NCBI GenBank assembly: GCA_030429735.1
Contig: JAUIET010000002.1
Location: forward strand, 62,001 to 126,000
From: Gammaproteobacteria bacterium
GTDB taxonomy: Bacteria > Pseudomonadota > Gammaproteobacteria > Pseudomonadales > JAUIET01
Length of the DNA: 64,000 bases
Reading direction: 5' to 3'
Below, one piece after another: positions 28,455 through 36,548 of the stretch; positions within the stretch are counted from its first letter, which is position 1, and every line of letters begins with the position of its first letter. A program made the position numbers and the translations under genes. The notes beneath the pieces are model-generated. The model saw nothing but the letters and a program-made list of their open reading frames with translations. It ran no database searches and was not told the origin of the DNA.

Positions 28455-28586
28455 ATGGAATCAAACACCTTTGGACTGGAGCAACTTGCGCAGACGGCGC
28501 TTGACGATGCATTCGCAGCAGATTGCGTCTTGTCGTATCAAAGTGCCAGCAAGGAATTCGAGCATTTCATGCAATCGCTGGCATGA
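28455..28586 (+). CDS. Possible small ORF (43 aa)
   Basis: In the 340-bp gap 28355-28694, an ATG at 28455 opens 43 codons beginning MESNTFGLEQLAQTAL and ending in TGA. GGGGGAC and GCGGGCG lie upstream, neither at a strong position. I do not recognise the product. It may be chance; the other notable features of the gap are the Anr/FNR-like box and -10 that follow. Confidence 0.2.
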   Translation: MESNTFGLEQLAQTALDDAFAADCVLSYQSASKEFEHFMQSLA

Positions 28587-28602
28587 TTTCTTGGTAAGGA
28601 AT

Positions 28603-28644
28603 TTGATCTGGCTCAAGGCCTCTCGCCGGTGTAGCCTCTACACT
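28603..28644 (+). promoter_or_regulatory. Anr/FNR-like box with -10, class II arrangement, before the Usp gene
   Basis: TTGATCTGGCTCAA (28603-28616) differs from the FNR/Anr consensus TTGAT-N4-ATCAA at one base. TACACT at 28639-28644 fits a -10 (4 of 6). If transcription begins near 28651, the box is centred at -41.5, the spacing used by FNR-type activators at class II promoters. The Usp ATG follows at 28695. Many usp genes are induced by low oxygen, which fits. Confidence 0.45.
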
Positions 28645-28694
28645 ATTTGGCCAGTGTACAAACACTGTCGATGAATAATAAATGAGGGTATCCA

Positions 28695-29531
28695 ATGTCT
28701 ATCAACAGCATACTTGTTGCTATTGACCCAACACGTTCGGCTGACTGCTTGTTGATGCGCGCGGGTGAAACCGCGCATGCAACCAATTCATCACTGTTGC
28801 TTTATCTGTGCCTGAGCAAAGAGTTGCTATCCGGTTCGGAGCCGAACCAGCGAGAGGATCTGGAAGCCGATTTTAACAAGCGTTTACAGGAGTATGCCGA
28901 GCGGCTCAAAGAAACCGGAGTTCGCGAAGTGCAGACTCTGCTCGAGTGGAGCGATGACTGGCCGATGGCTATTGTTGCTGCGGCCCATAAAACGCAGAGC
29001 GATATGTTGCTCAAGATTTCCTTCAATCACAGTCAGCGAGACAGAGGCATGAGGGAAACATCTGATTGGAAGATTTTGCGTTCTTCGAGTTGCCCGGTTT
29101 TACTCATCAAGGAGCAGCGCGACTGGAGTGGCCAGCGTATTATTGCGGCGGTGGCACCCTCGGGTGATGACTCGGCGCACCGCACACTCAATAGCAATAT
29201 CATTAGAATTGCGGCGGAATTTTCGCAAGCCTACGGTGCCACTACCCACTATGTATCGGCGTATCAACATAAGTACAAGCGACCGGAACTTGAAGAAATG
29301 ACCCAGCTGTTCAACGCCGAGCCACACAGAATACATATTGAAGAAGGTTGGGCCGACGAAGTCATCGTAAAGAAAGCGGCCGAATTAAGTGCAAACTTGA
29401 TCCTGATTGGTACGGTTGGGCGCAGCGGTGTGAAGGCATCGGTGATTGGCAATACCGCTGAAAAGGTGTTGGATAAAATAGAATGCGATGTGCTAGTGCT
29501 GCCCGCAAATACAAAGCCCGGAGGGTTGTGA
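28695..29531 (+). CDS. Two-domain universal stress protein (UspE-like)
   Basis: 278 residues made of two Usp domains in tandem: the first begins INSILVAIDPTRSADCLL, the second covers about 150-278 and ends with the ATP-binding style motif GTVGRSGVKASVIGNTAEKV then CDVLVLP. GAGGG precedes the ATG. Cytoplasmic, no membrane segment. Tandem Usp proteins are linked to growth arrest and oxygen limitation. An Anr/FNR-like box upstream suggests induction under low oxygen. Confidence 0.92.
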   Translation: MSINSILVAIDPTRSADCLLMRAGETAHATNSSLLLYLCLSKELLSGSEPNQREDLEADFNKRLQEYAERLKETGVREVQTLLEWSDDWPMAIVAAAHKTQSDMLLKISFNHSQRDRGMRETSDWKILRSSSCPVLLIKEQRDWSGQRIIAAVAPSGDDSAHRTLNSNIIRIAAEFSQAYGATTHYVSAYQHKYKRPELEEMTQLFNAEPHRIHIEEGWADEVIVKKAAELSANLILIGTVGRSGVKASVIGNTAEKVLDKIECDVLVLPANTKPGGL

Positions 29532-29608
29532 TCCACTCGTTTGCGAAAATTACACCACGGGCGTTTCTACAGAAAATGCTTTAATCGGGAACGTCTGACG
29601 GACTTGCT

Positions 29609-30844
29609 ATGACTACAAATACCTCACCTTTCGACCCCATTCAGATTGGTGCGCTGTCATTGCGCAACCGGTTTATCAAGTCGGGCGCAAACGAAGCAAT
29701 GTGTAAAGAGGGCAGGCCGACACACGCGCTTGTAAAACACCATCGAGATCTGGCAGCTGGTGGCGTTGCGATGACTACAGTGGCTTACATGGCGGTGTCT
29801 AAGGTGGGAAGAACCTTGCCCAACCAGATCTGGATGCGCCCGGATATTGTTGAAGATCTCAAGATTCTTACAGACGCCGTGCATGCCGAAGGTGGCGCGA
29901 TCTCTGCCCAGATCACCCATGGTGGCTCATTCGTAACAGGAATACATGTTAATCAGCGACTGATGAGTACATCGTCAGGGTTTAACCCCGCTGGCATAAT
30001 GAAGGGTAACTTTTTTACCCGTGGAATGAATCAGGAAGATATGCGCACCGTGATCGCGCAGTTTGTTGCCGCAGCCGAGCTGGCTAGAGATGCAGGCTTC
30101 GATGCGGTTGAGCTTCACATGGGTCACGGTTACCTGCTGAACCAGTTCATATCACCTTTGAATAATCGCCGTAAGGATGACTACGGCGGCCCTGCCGAAA
30201 ACCGTGTGCGTTTCCCCGCCCAGGTGTTAAAAGCGGTGAAAGACGCTGTTGGCAACGAGGTGGCTGTGCTGGCTAAGATCAATGTGTCAGATGGCGTGAG
30301 GCGGGGTGCCGATCATAACGATGCTATTGTCACGGCGAAAGCACTGGAGCAAGCCGGTGCGGATATGCTGGTGTTGTCTGGTGGTCGCAATGTGGAATCC
30401 ACCTGGTTTATGTTTGGCAGCAATATGAATCGCAAAGTGATCAGCGATATGCTGCGTTCTCAGCGGGAATGGCTTGCTGCGTTTATGATGAACGCGGCGG
30501 CCCAATCAGAACCGAAAATATCGTTTAAGGAAATGTACTTTCTTGAGTACTCGCGCGCCATTCGAAAAGCTGTGCGAATACCGCTGGCGTATTTGGGTGG
30601 TGTGAAGTCTTTGGCAAATGCGCAACAGGCCATGGATGAAGGCTTTGAGTGCGTTGTATTGGCGCGGGCTTTGCTTCATGAACCGGCACTGGTGAACAAG
30701 TTCAAGTCCGGAGAACTCAGCGCTTCAGGCTGCGATAACTGCAATGCCTGCGTGGCGTATATCTACCATCCTGATGGCACGCGCTGTGTTTATCGGCCAG
30801 CGAATGATCCGGCGTTGTCTGTGTTGGCAACGACATCGCTCTAG
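29609..30844 (+). CDS. Old Yellow Enzyme-like NADH:flavin oxidoreductase with a C-terminal four-Cys motif
   Basis: 411 residues. The FMN-binding TIM barrel is clear: FDPIQIGALSLRNRFIKSG at the start, the proton-relay segment HMGHGYLLNQFISPLNNRR, then YGGPAENRVRFP and VLARALLHEP. After the barrel, C375, C378, C381 and C393 form C-x2-C-x2-C-x11-C, the same spacing as in the FadH-like protein at 40587, where it holds a 4Fe-4S cluster. Here the FAD/NAD(P) domain that follows in FadH is missing. An external electron donor would then be needed. It is separated from the Usp gene by 77 bp. Confidence 0.9.
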   Translation: MTTNTSPFDPIQIGALSLRNRFIKSGANEAMCKEGRPTHALVKHHRDLAAGGVAMTTVAYMAVSKVGRTLPNQIWMRPDIVEDLKILTDAVHAEGGAISAQITHGGSFVTGIHVNQRLMSTSSGFNPAGIMKGNFFTRGMNQEDMRTVIAQFVAAAELARDAGFDAVELHMGHGYLLNQFISPLNNRRKDDYGGPAENRVRFPAQVLKAVKDAVGNEVAVLAKINVSDGVRRGADHNDAIVTAKALEQAGADMLVLSGGRNVESTWFMFGSNMNRKVISDMLRSQREWLAAFMMNAAAQSEPKISFKEMYFLEYSRAIRKAVRIPLAYLGGVKSLANAQQAMDEGFECVVLARALLHEPALVNKFKSGELSASGCDNCNACVAYIYHPDGTRCVYRPANDPALSVLATTSL

Positions 30845-30865
30845 CTCGTATTTTTCAGAGCTTTC

Positions 30866-31169
30866 CTAGTGTCCCTTAACATAAGTTCGTACCATTTAGC
30901 CCGTCATTCGAGGCCTCCAGCGAGGCGAACTCTGCAGTGAATACCCAAAACACTCGCGTCGCTCGCGGGGCAGGCTCTAGCGGGCTCTATTCGCAAAGAG
31001 TCCAACGAAGCTGGAGGCCTCGAACGGCGGGCCCTCCGGGAGCCAGCACAATGGCGTTCTTCGTTGTTGTGTCCCTTGCTAATATAGTCGATATTCCCTG
31101 CGGAACACGCCTAGAAGAACGCCATTGTGCTGGCTCTAAATGGTACGAACTTATGTTAAGGGACACTAG
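30866..31169. mobile_element. 304-bp nested palindromic element (MITE-like)
   Basis: The ends are a perfect 34-bp inverted repeat (30866-30899 and 31136-31169), beginning CTAGTGTCCCTTAACATAAG. Inside are two further stem-loops: 30901-30921 with 31010-31030 (19 of 21 pairs), and 31041-31062 with 31114-31135 (22 of 22). CTAG at both outer ends is palindromic and could be a 4-bp target duplication (YTAR, as in IS5-type elements) or part of the repeat. No transposase ORF is present. It fills the gap between two convergent genes and could also end transcription on both strands. Confidence 0.8.
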
Positions 31170-31184
31170 TGTATTTATTGCGCC

Positions 31185-33476
31185 TTAGTTCAATTGAATA
31201 GTCACAGTATCCAAAATCCCGCCGTTGAAAGGGTAACCCAACGGCGTGTCAGGCGGATAGGTGCCGGCAGGCGAACCGGTGTCAAGACCTACATCAAAAG
31301 TTTCGTCTATCGAAAAGTATGAAGGCGGGGTGACCCCAATGCGCCCGCTATCAACCGGTTTGCCATTGACGCGCAATGTAAACACTCCGCCTCGAGCGTA
31401 GCCTCCACCGTCGTAGTCAAAAACAAGCGATAGATGCTGCTCGCCGTGCAAACTACGTTTGCCCTGCAGGGTAATCTGATCACGTTCGAATGTCTTGTAA
31501 TGAAAGACCGGTCTTGATTTGCCGTCCAGATATAACGACCAACCGCCAACTGTACCCCCCATTGTGGCCAATACACCGCGTGGCGCATCGCCTGTCCAGC
31601 GCGCGTGCAGCGACCATGAGCGGTTTTTTATAGGTGGTGCGTTGTTTTCAGGAATGCCCACCGCACCGGCGCGATAGGTAAACTCCTTACGCCCGGCAGC
31701 GAGATTGGGTGGCGGGTACTGGTGCATTGCATCCATAGCGCTGCGCAGGGGCAGGATACCAAGCCGTGCGGCATCTTCTCGAAACATGGCCTGCAATTCC
31801 GCCAGTTTTTGCGGATGTGTCTCTGCCAGGTCCTTGGATTGACTGTAATCGGTGTCAAGGTGATACAGTTCCCAACGGTCATCTTCCATGGGGGTGGGCG
31901 GCACCGCAACGCCCACACTCCATGGCAGGCGTTGATGAAATGCCGAGGCCATCCAGCCCCGGTGATACATGGCTCGGTGACCGTACACTTCGAACAACTG
32001 CTTTGGGTGGTGCTCGGCTGCATTGGCTTCGCTCAGGCTGGCCAGCAAACTACTGCCGTCCATGGGCAGTTGCGCAACGCCATTGACAGTTTCGGGTGCT
32101 TCAAGACCAATGGCATCGAGAATAGTCGGAACAATATCGTTGACGTGTGCAAACTGGCTGCGCAGCCCACCAGCCTGCTTGCTGATCTTGCGCGGCCAGC
32201 TGATCACGGTACCTACTCTTGTTCCGCCAAGATGCGAGGCCACTTGCTTAACCCACTGGAACGGCGAGGTCAGCGCCCAGCCCCAGCCCACCGGGTACTG
32301 GGGAAAACTCTGTTTATCACCCAGTGTGTCTATTGCGGCAAGCTGTTGTTGCAGCGTTTCAGGCAACCCCTGTAGAGCGCCAGCGTAGTTGATACTGCCC
32401 ATGGGACCACCGGCAGACCCGCTGCCATTGTCACCGGCGATGTAAACAAACAAAGTGTTGTCAAACTGGCTGCGTTGTTTGAGAGACTGAATTAAACGGC
32501 CAATCTGCACATCAGTGTGCTCGAGAAAACCCGCATAGGTTTGCATAAACCGTGCAGACACGCGCTGCTGGTCCTCGCTCAAGCTGTCCCAGGCCGGCAT
32601 TTGTGCCGGTCGAGGTGTGAGTACGGTATCGGCGGGCACAATACCCAGTGCTTTTTGACGTGCGAGATTTGCTTCGCGGAGTACGTCCCAGCCTCCGTCA
32701 AATGCACCGTTGTATTTGTCAATCCAGGGTTTGGCAACTTGCAGTGGCGCGTGCGTGGCGCCAGGCGCCAGATACAGAAAAAAGGGTTTATCGGGTCTTG
32801 CACCTTGCGTTGCATCCACCCAGCGAACGGCTTGCTCGACAATGTCTTCGCTAAGATGGTAGTTATCACCCGGTGGCCGATGTATCGGCCTGGTGCCGTC
32901 ATACAATGTGGGTTCGTATTGGTCTGTTTCACCGCCCAGAAAGCCGTAAAACTTGTCGAAACCAACGCCCGTAGGCCAACGATCAAAGGGGCCGGCCTGG
33001 GAAGTTTCCCAAGTGGGTGCCAGATGCCACTTGCCAAACGCAGCCGTGGCGTAACCATTCTGCCTTAACACCTCCGCGATGGTTGCTGTTTCCGCCCGCA
33101 GCATGCCCTGGTAACCCGGCAGAGCGTTGGCCGTGTTAAGCACGGTGCCCACATTGGTTGCGTGTGAATCTCGCCCGGTTAGCAGGGAGGCCCGGGTAGG
33201 CGAGCAGATTGCCGTGGTGTGGAATCGGTTGTAGCGCAGACCTTCTTTGGCCAGGGCGTCGAGAGCGGGTGTTTTTACCGGGCCACCGAATGTTGATGTG
33301 GCACTAAAACCCACGTCATCGAGCAACACAATCACCACATTGGGTGCGCCTGCCGGCACCTTGCTTAATGACATCGATTCACTGTCGGCAACGCTGCTGC
33401 CGGAAGCGAGAAATGCAAACCCTTGCAAGAATAAGATGACAGCGCTTCGCCATCCTCGCGCGGAAATTTGACGCAT
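31185..33476 (-). CDS. Secreted arylsulfatase (type I, formylglycine-dependent)
   Basis: 763 residues with a signal peptide (about 1-30). C91 in CSPTRASLLTGR is the site converted to formylglycine, and D53/D54 in LLDDVGFS plus FVYIAGDNGS bind calcium and the sulfate. The last 150 residues form a concanavalin-like domain (SWSLHARWTG...FTLRVNGKPVDSGRIG), as in AtsA-type enzymes of this length. It should hydrolyse sulfate esters in the periplasm, releasing sulfate or opening sulfated marine organics. No anaerobic or aerobic maturase gene is next to it. The stop lies 15 bp from the palindromic element. Confidence 0.93.
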   Translation of the reverse strand: MRQISARGWRSAVILFLQGFAFLASGSSVADSESMSLSKVPAGAPNVVIVLLDDVGFSATSTFGGPVKTPALDALAKEGLRYNRFHTTAICSPTRASLLTGRDSHATNVGTVLNTANALPGYQGMLRAETATIAEVLRQNGYATAAFGKWHLAPTWETSQAGPFDRWPTGVGFDKFYGFLGGETDQYEPTLYDGTRPIHRPPGDNYHLSEDIVEQAVRWVDATQGARPDKPFFLYLAPGATHAPLQVAKPWIDKYNGAFDGGWDVLREANLARQKALGIVPADTVLTPRPAQMPAWDSLSEDQQRVSARFMQTYAGFLEHTDVQIGRLIQSLKQRSQFDNTLFVYIAGDNGSGSAGGPMGSINYAGALQGLPETLQQQLAAIDTLGDKQSFPQYPVGWGWALTSPFQWVKQVASHLGGTRVGTVISWPRKISKQAGGLRSQFAHVNDIVPTILDAIGLEAPETVNGVAQLPMDGSSLLASLSEANAAEHHPKQLFEVYGHRAMYHRGWMASAFHQRLPWSVGVAVPPTPMEDDRWELYHLDTDYSQSKDLAETHPQKLAELQAMFREDAARLGILPLRSAMDAMHQYPPPNLAAGRKEFTYRAGAVGIPENNAPPIKNRSWSLHARWTGDAPRGVLATMGGTVGGWSLYLDGKSRPVFHYKTFERDQITLQGKRSLHGEQHLSLVFDYDGGGYARGGVFTLRVNGKPVDSGRIGVTPPSYFSIDETFDVGLDTGSPAGTYPPDTPLGYPFNGGILDTVTIQLN

Positions 33477-33582
33477 ATTATTGTTCTCCTAGCGGGTTCG
33501 CCGCGCGGACTTAACTGTTTGCACCGTCTCGCAAAAACGTCGCCAGTGCGCTCGTATTGTATACATAAACTCACTATCAAAG

Positions 33583-33600
33583 GTATTTCATAGGAAATAC
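33583..33600. promoter_or_regulatory. Inverted repeat, candidate operator
   Basis: GTATTTC and GAAATAC separated by ATAG, 107 bp upstream of the sulfatase ATG. The TGTATACA palindrome lies 17 bp nearer the gene. Either could be a regulator site; no regulator gene is adjacent. Confidence 0.3.
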
Positions 33601-33627
33601 AATGGCAGTCAGATTCAAGGAGTGGCT

Positions 33628-33699
33628 ATGCACGACACAGTAATAACAATTAGCGCTGAACAAGCCCAATATGATTCTGGACTTGCCAGCTGGCGGTAA
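33628..33699 (+). CDS. Possible 23-aa ORF with strong Shine-Dalgarno
   Basis: MHDTVITISAEQAQYDSGL then ASWR and TAA. AAGGAG is 6 bp before the ATG, better than for many genes here. It may be a leader peptide, the start of a decayed gene, or chance. The product is not recognised. Confidence 0.25.
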   Translation: MHDTVITISAEQAQYDSGLASWR

Positions 33700-33955
33700 T
33701 CGTTTAATGCCGCGTGCCATGGTTACACGCATGTGTTTGTCGTTGGCGAGTAGGTCATGCGAAATGGCTATCCGCCAGGTGCATAACCCGGGCGACCTAT
33801 TCATGGTGCGCAAAAGGGAGTTCGCTGAGAAATTTCTTCAAAACGGGCAAGTGTGACTCACAAACGTTGACTAAATTTATGCTGTAAATTCGGTTTAGAC
33901 GTACTAATGTGCTTGGAGCGGACTAATCTTGCCGGTGGGCACTTGGAGGAGGGCA

Positions 33956-34726
33956 ATGAATAAATACGACGGTTTGAACAAGGCAATGGTGGAGCAGTAT
34001 GCACCTCGGCCAGGGCGGCGACCTCTGCTCCCGGAAATGAGCAGTAAAGCGCAAGTGGCACTAATGTGCCGCATGTTGTTCAAGGAAGGCTGGAACGAAC
34101 ACATTGCGGGCCATATTACGGTACGCCAGTCCGATGGAATGATCTTGACCAATCCCTGGGAGCTGGCCTGGGATGAGTTAACCGCCAGCGACATCATGAC
34201 GCTTGACGAGGAAGGTAAAATAATAGATGGCGAGTGGAATATCACGCCAGCGATCGGCTTGCACATTCAGTTGCATGCTTTGCGGCCCGAGATAAACGTG
34301 GTGATTCATAACCATGCGCACTGGAGCGGAATCTGGGCGAATCTGCAACGCGTACCCCCTGTGTATGATCAAACCGGTGCACATTGTGGTGCGGCTTTGC
34401 CTTTATACAACGAATACACCGGTACTTTTGAAAATGAAGTAAGCAGTTTATCCGCCGCGGAAGCTCTGGGTGAACATAAGTGGGCGCTGTTGGCTAATCA
34501 TGGTTCATTGGTCGTTGGCAAAGACCTTCGCCAAGCCCATCTGCGAGCCATTACACTGGAGTGGCGATGCAAACGTGCCTATGAAGTAGAACTGGCGGGG
34601 GGAGGTGTGCCGCTGTCCGATGAAGAAATTGAAAAAGTCAGTATTACCGATGCTAATGGTTTTCCGTTCTGTTGGGAGGCGATGGCCCGCAGGGAGCTGC
34701 GCCTGGACCCAGGGATACTTGAGTGA
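33956..34726 (+). CDS. Class II aldolase/adducin family protein
   Basis: 256 residues from ATG 33956, preceded by GGAGGAGGG; the open frame begins nine codons earlier with a TTG. The metal-binding histidines are in NVVIHNHAHWSGIWA and a third in LLANHGSLVVG; GWNEHIAGHITVR is the typical N-terminal block. Family members cleave sugar phosphates or act as decarboxylases and dehydratases, and relatives without a sugar substrate accompany aromatic catabolism. The gene sits 73 bp upstream of the TauD-type dioxygenase, in the same direction. Substrate not determined. Confidence 0.88.
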   Translation: MNKYDGLNKAMVEQYAPRPGRRPLLPEMSSKAQVALMCRMLFKEGWNEHIAGHITVRQSDGMILTNPWELAWDELTASDIMTLDEEGKIIDGEWNITPAIGLHIQLHALRPEINVVIHNHAHWSGIWANLQRVPPVYDQTGAHCGAALPLYNEYTGTFENEVSSLSAAEALGEHKWALLANHGSLVVGKDLRQAHLRAITLEWRCKRAYEVELAGGGVPLSDEEIEKVSITDANGFPFCWEAMARRELRLDPGILE

Positions 34727-34799
34727 GCAGGGTAAATACACAGCAGGTGGACTGCGCTAACTATGCACCACTGAACGAGCACCGACCAAGGAACCAAAA

Positions 34800-35723
34800 A
34801 TGACTTTCACTGTAACTCCACTGGAAAATGTTGGCGTTGAAGTCTCCGGTTTTGACATCAACGAACCGATGACCGACGAGAGCAAAACCGAGCTAAAGGC
34901 GCTTTGGTACGAGCATGCGATCCTGTTGTTTCGCAACCAGGATATTACGCCTGAAAAGCAAATTGAGTTCAGCCGCATTTTCGGTCCATTGGAATTGCAC
35001 CCGTTGAAGGCCACTACCAGGGATGAGTACCCGGAGTTATTCGTTCTGGAAAATGGCAGCGAAAATGACAAATTTCACACGGCCTACTATGAGGGCAAGG
35101 AAGTGGTGGGGCGCCTGGACTGGCACATGGATTTGCATTACACAGCGCGCCCCAATCATGGCGCATTGCTGCGGGCCCTCGTGGTTGCCGAAGAAGACGG
35201 ACTGACCGGATTTGGTGATCTGGCAAAAGCCTATGATGCCCTGGACGACGAAACCAAAACATTGCTCGAAAAACTGGAAGTAGCTTATACCTTCAGTATG
35301 CAGCGTCGCCACATGCGTTATGTAAACCTGGAAGGGTATGAGCCGGGCCCTTATAGCCCAAAAAAGCCATCGGACGTTAATTTCCCTGATTTTCCAGATG
35401 CCGTCTACCCGGCGGTTGTCACCCACCCCGTCAGCGGTCGTAAAGTTCTGGAGATTGTAGAGCAGTTTCTCGATCGAGTGATCACCCCTCAACAGTTTGG
35501 TTTGTGCAACGACGAGTCAATCGAACTGCTGGAGCGCTTAGTAGCACACGGTCAAAAACCGGAATTCACTTATTTCCACAAATGGCGAGAGGGAGACATG
35601 GTGCTATGGGACAATTGGCGAGCAATGCACTGCACCACGGGCACCAAGCCGGGAGTGAAGCGAGTTATCAATCGCACAACTATTCAAGGTGACATAACGC
35701 TCGGACGTGTTCTGAGTTCATGA
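34800..35723 (+). CDS. TauD/TfdA-type Fe(II)/2-oxoglutarate dioxygenase
   Basis: 307 residues. The iron facial triad is H109-x-D111 (DWHMDLHY) and H277 (MHCTTG), with R292 (VINRTT) for 2-oxoglutarate. Such enzymes hydroxylate beside a heteroatom in taurine, alkyl sulfates or aryloxyacetates, releasing sulfite, sulfate or a phenol. With an arylsulfatase gene close by, an organosulfate or ether substrate is possible but not shown. AAGGAA precedes the ATG. Confidence 0.92.
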   Translation: MTFTVTPLENVGVEVSGFDINEPMTDESKTELKALWYEHAILLFRNQDITPEKQIEFSRIFGPLELHPLKATTRDEYPELFVLENGSENDKFHTAYYEGKEVVGRLDWHMDLHYTARPNHGALLRALVVAEEDGLTGFGDLAKAYDALDDETKTLLEKLEVAYTFSMQRRHMRYVNLEGYEPGPYSPKKPSDVNFPDFPDAVYPAVVTHPVSGRKVLEIVEQFLDRVITPQQFGLCNDESIELLERLVAHGQKPEFTYFHKWREGDMVLWDNWRAMHCTTGTKPGVKRVINRTTIQGDITLGRVLSS

Positions 35724-35757
35724 ATATGAGGTTTTTTAGAGAGGCTGTCTCGTGTGG

Positions 35758-35799
35758 TTTGCCTCCTCGGCAGCATCAATGATTGAGCCGGGAGGCAAA
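35758..35799 (+). terminator. Long hairpin between the dioxygenase and SGNH hydrolase genes
   Basis: TTTGCCTCC (35758-35766) pairs with GGAGGCAAA (35791-35799), and CGGC (35768-35771) with GCCG (35787-35790), leaving one bulged T and a 15-nt loop. No T tract follows. It could terminate, attenuate or protect the mRNA. Confidence 0.4.
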
Positions 35800-35825
35800 G
35801 CCAAGACCTTACTCTTGATGCGACT

Positions 35826-36548
35826 ATGTCACTAAAACTGAAATTCACTTTCGTACTGTTTGCTCTGTCCATACTCCTGATCGTTTGGTTAGGCATCAGG
35901 GTTTTTGAGGAACTGAGTAAAAGTGCGAGCGAAGATCCCACGGTCTGGGAAAACGATATCGTGGCATTCGAAACCGCGGCTCAGGTGTCACCGCCCCCTG
36001 AAAATGCCGTGGTGTTTGTGGGCAGCTCCAGCATTCGTTTATGGGACACTCTGGCGAGCGATATGGCGCCGATACCCGTGATTCAGCGTGGTTTTGGCGG
36101 CGCCAAACTCAACGACCTTGTGCATTATGCTGACCGGCTGGTAACGGCCTATCGTCCCTCCGCGGTTGTTGTATTCGCCGGCTCGAACGACATCACTCCG
36201 GATGATGTGAAAAGCCCGGAACAACTACTGAATAGCTATCAGCAATTCGTCGCAAGGGTTCGGGCAGATAATCCGGAATTGCCAATTTACTACATCGCCA
36301 TCACTCCTTCGCCTATGCGCTGGGAGGTGTGGCCGAGCGTACAGGCAGCCAATGCAGCGATCAAAGACTACAGTGAAAGTAGTTCAGGGTTGTTCTATAT
36401 TGATACCGGACCGGCGTTGTTGAATGCCAATGGAGAACCCGAAACGGATAACTACGCATTCGATACCTTACATCTCAGTGACAAAGGTTACCGCGTGTGG
36501 ACATCCATCATTCGCCCTGTTTTACTCAGAGATTTTCCGCACGCTTAA
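35826..36548 (+). CDS. Membrane-anchored SGNH/GDSL hydrolase
   Basis: 240 residues with an N-terminal membrane helix (about 5-25), so the enzyme faces the periplasm. SGNH blocks: catalytic S68 in VGSSSIRLW, the glycine in RGFGGAKL (about 88-95), N121 in AGSND, and D213/H216 in DTLHLSDKGY. It should hydrolyse an ester, for example on a lipid or acetylated sugar. The final four bases TTAA serve as overlapping stop codons with selB on the other strand. Confidence 0.9.
   Translation: MSLKLKFTFVLFALSILLIVWLGIRVFEELSKSASEDPTVWENDIVAFETAAQVSPPPENAVVFVGSSSIRLWDTLASDMAPIPVIQRGFGGAKLNDLVHYADRLVTAYRPSAVVVFAGSNDITPDDVKSPEQLLNSYQQFVARVRADNPELPIYYIAITPSPMRWEVWPSVQAANAAIKDYSESSSGLFYIDTGPALLNANGEPETDNYAFDTLHLSDKGYRVWTSIIRPVLLRDFPHA

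Larger units (their letters stand above)
33477..33955. other. 479-bp divergent intergenic region
   Basis: Between the sulfatase (minus) and the aldolase (plus). It contains a perfect 7-bp inverted repeat GTATTTC-ATAG-GAAATAC (33583-33600), the palindrome TGTATACA (33558-33565), and a very short ORF at 33628 with a good Shine-Dalgarno. An open frame at 33671-33856 (61 codons) has no recognisable product. No clear gene is seen. Confidence 0.5.

Noticed and set aside
30937-31188. 83-codon ORF inside the palindromic element
   Set aside because: It merely reads through inverted repeat arms; no transposase likeness.
33671-33856. 61-codon ORF before the aldolase gene
   Set aside because: No ribosome site and no recognisable product; kept only as part of the unexplained gap.
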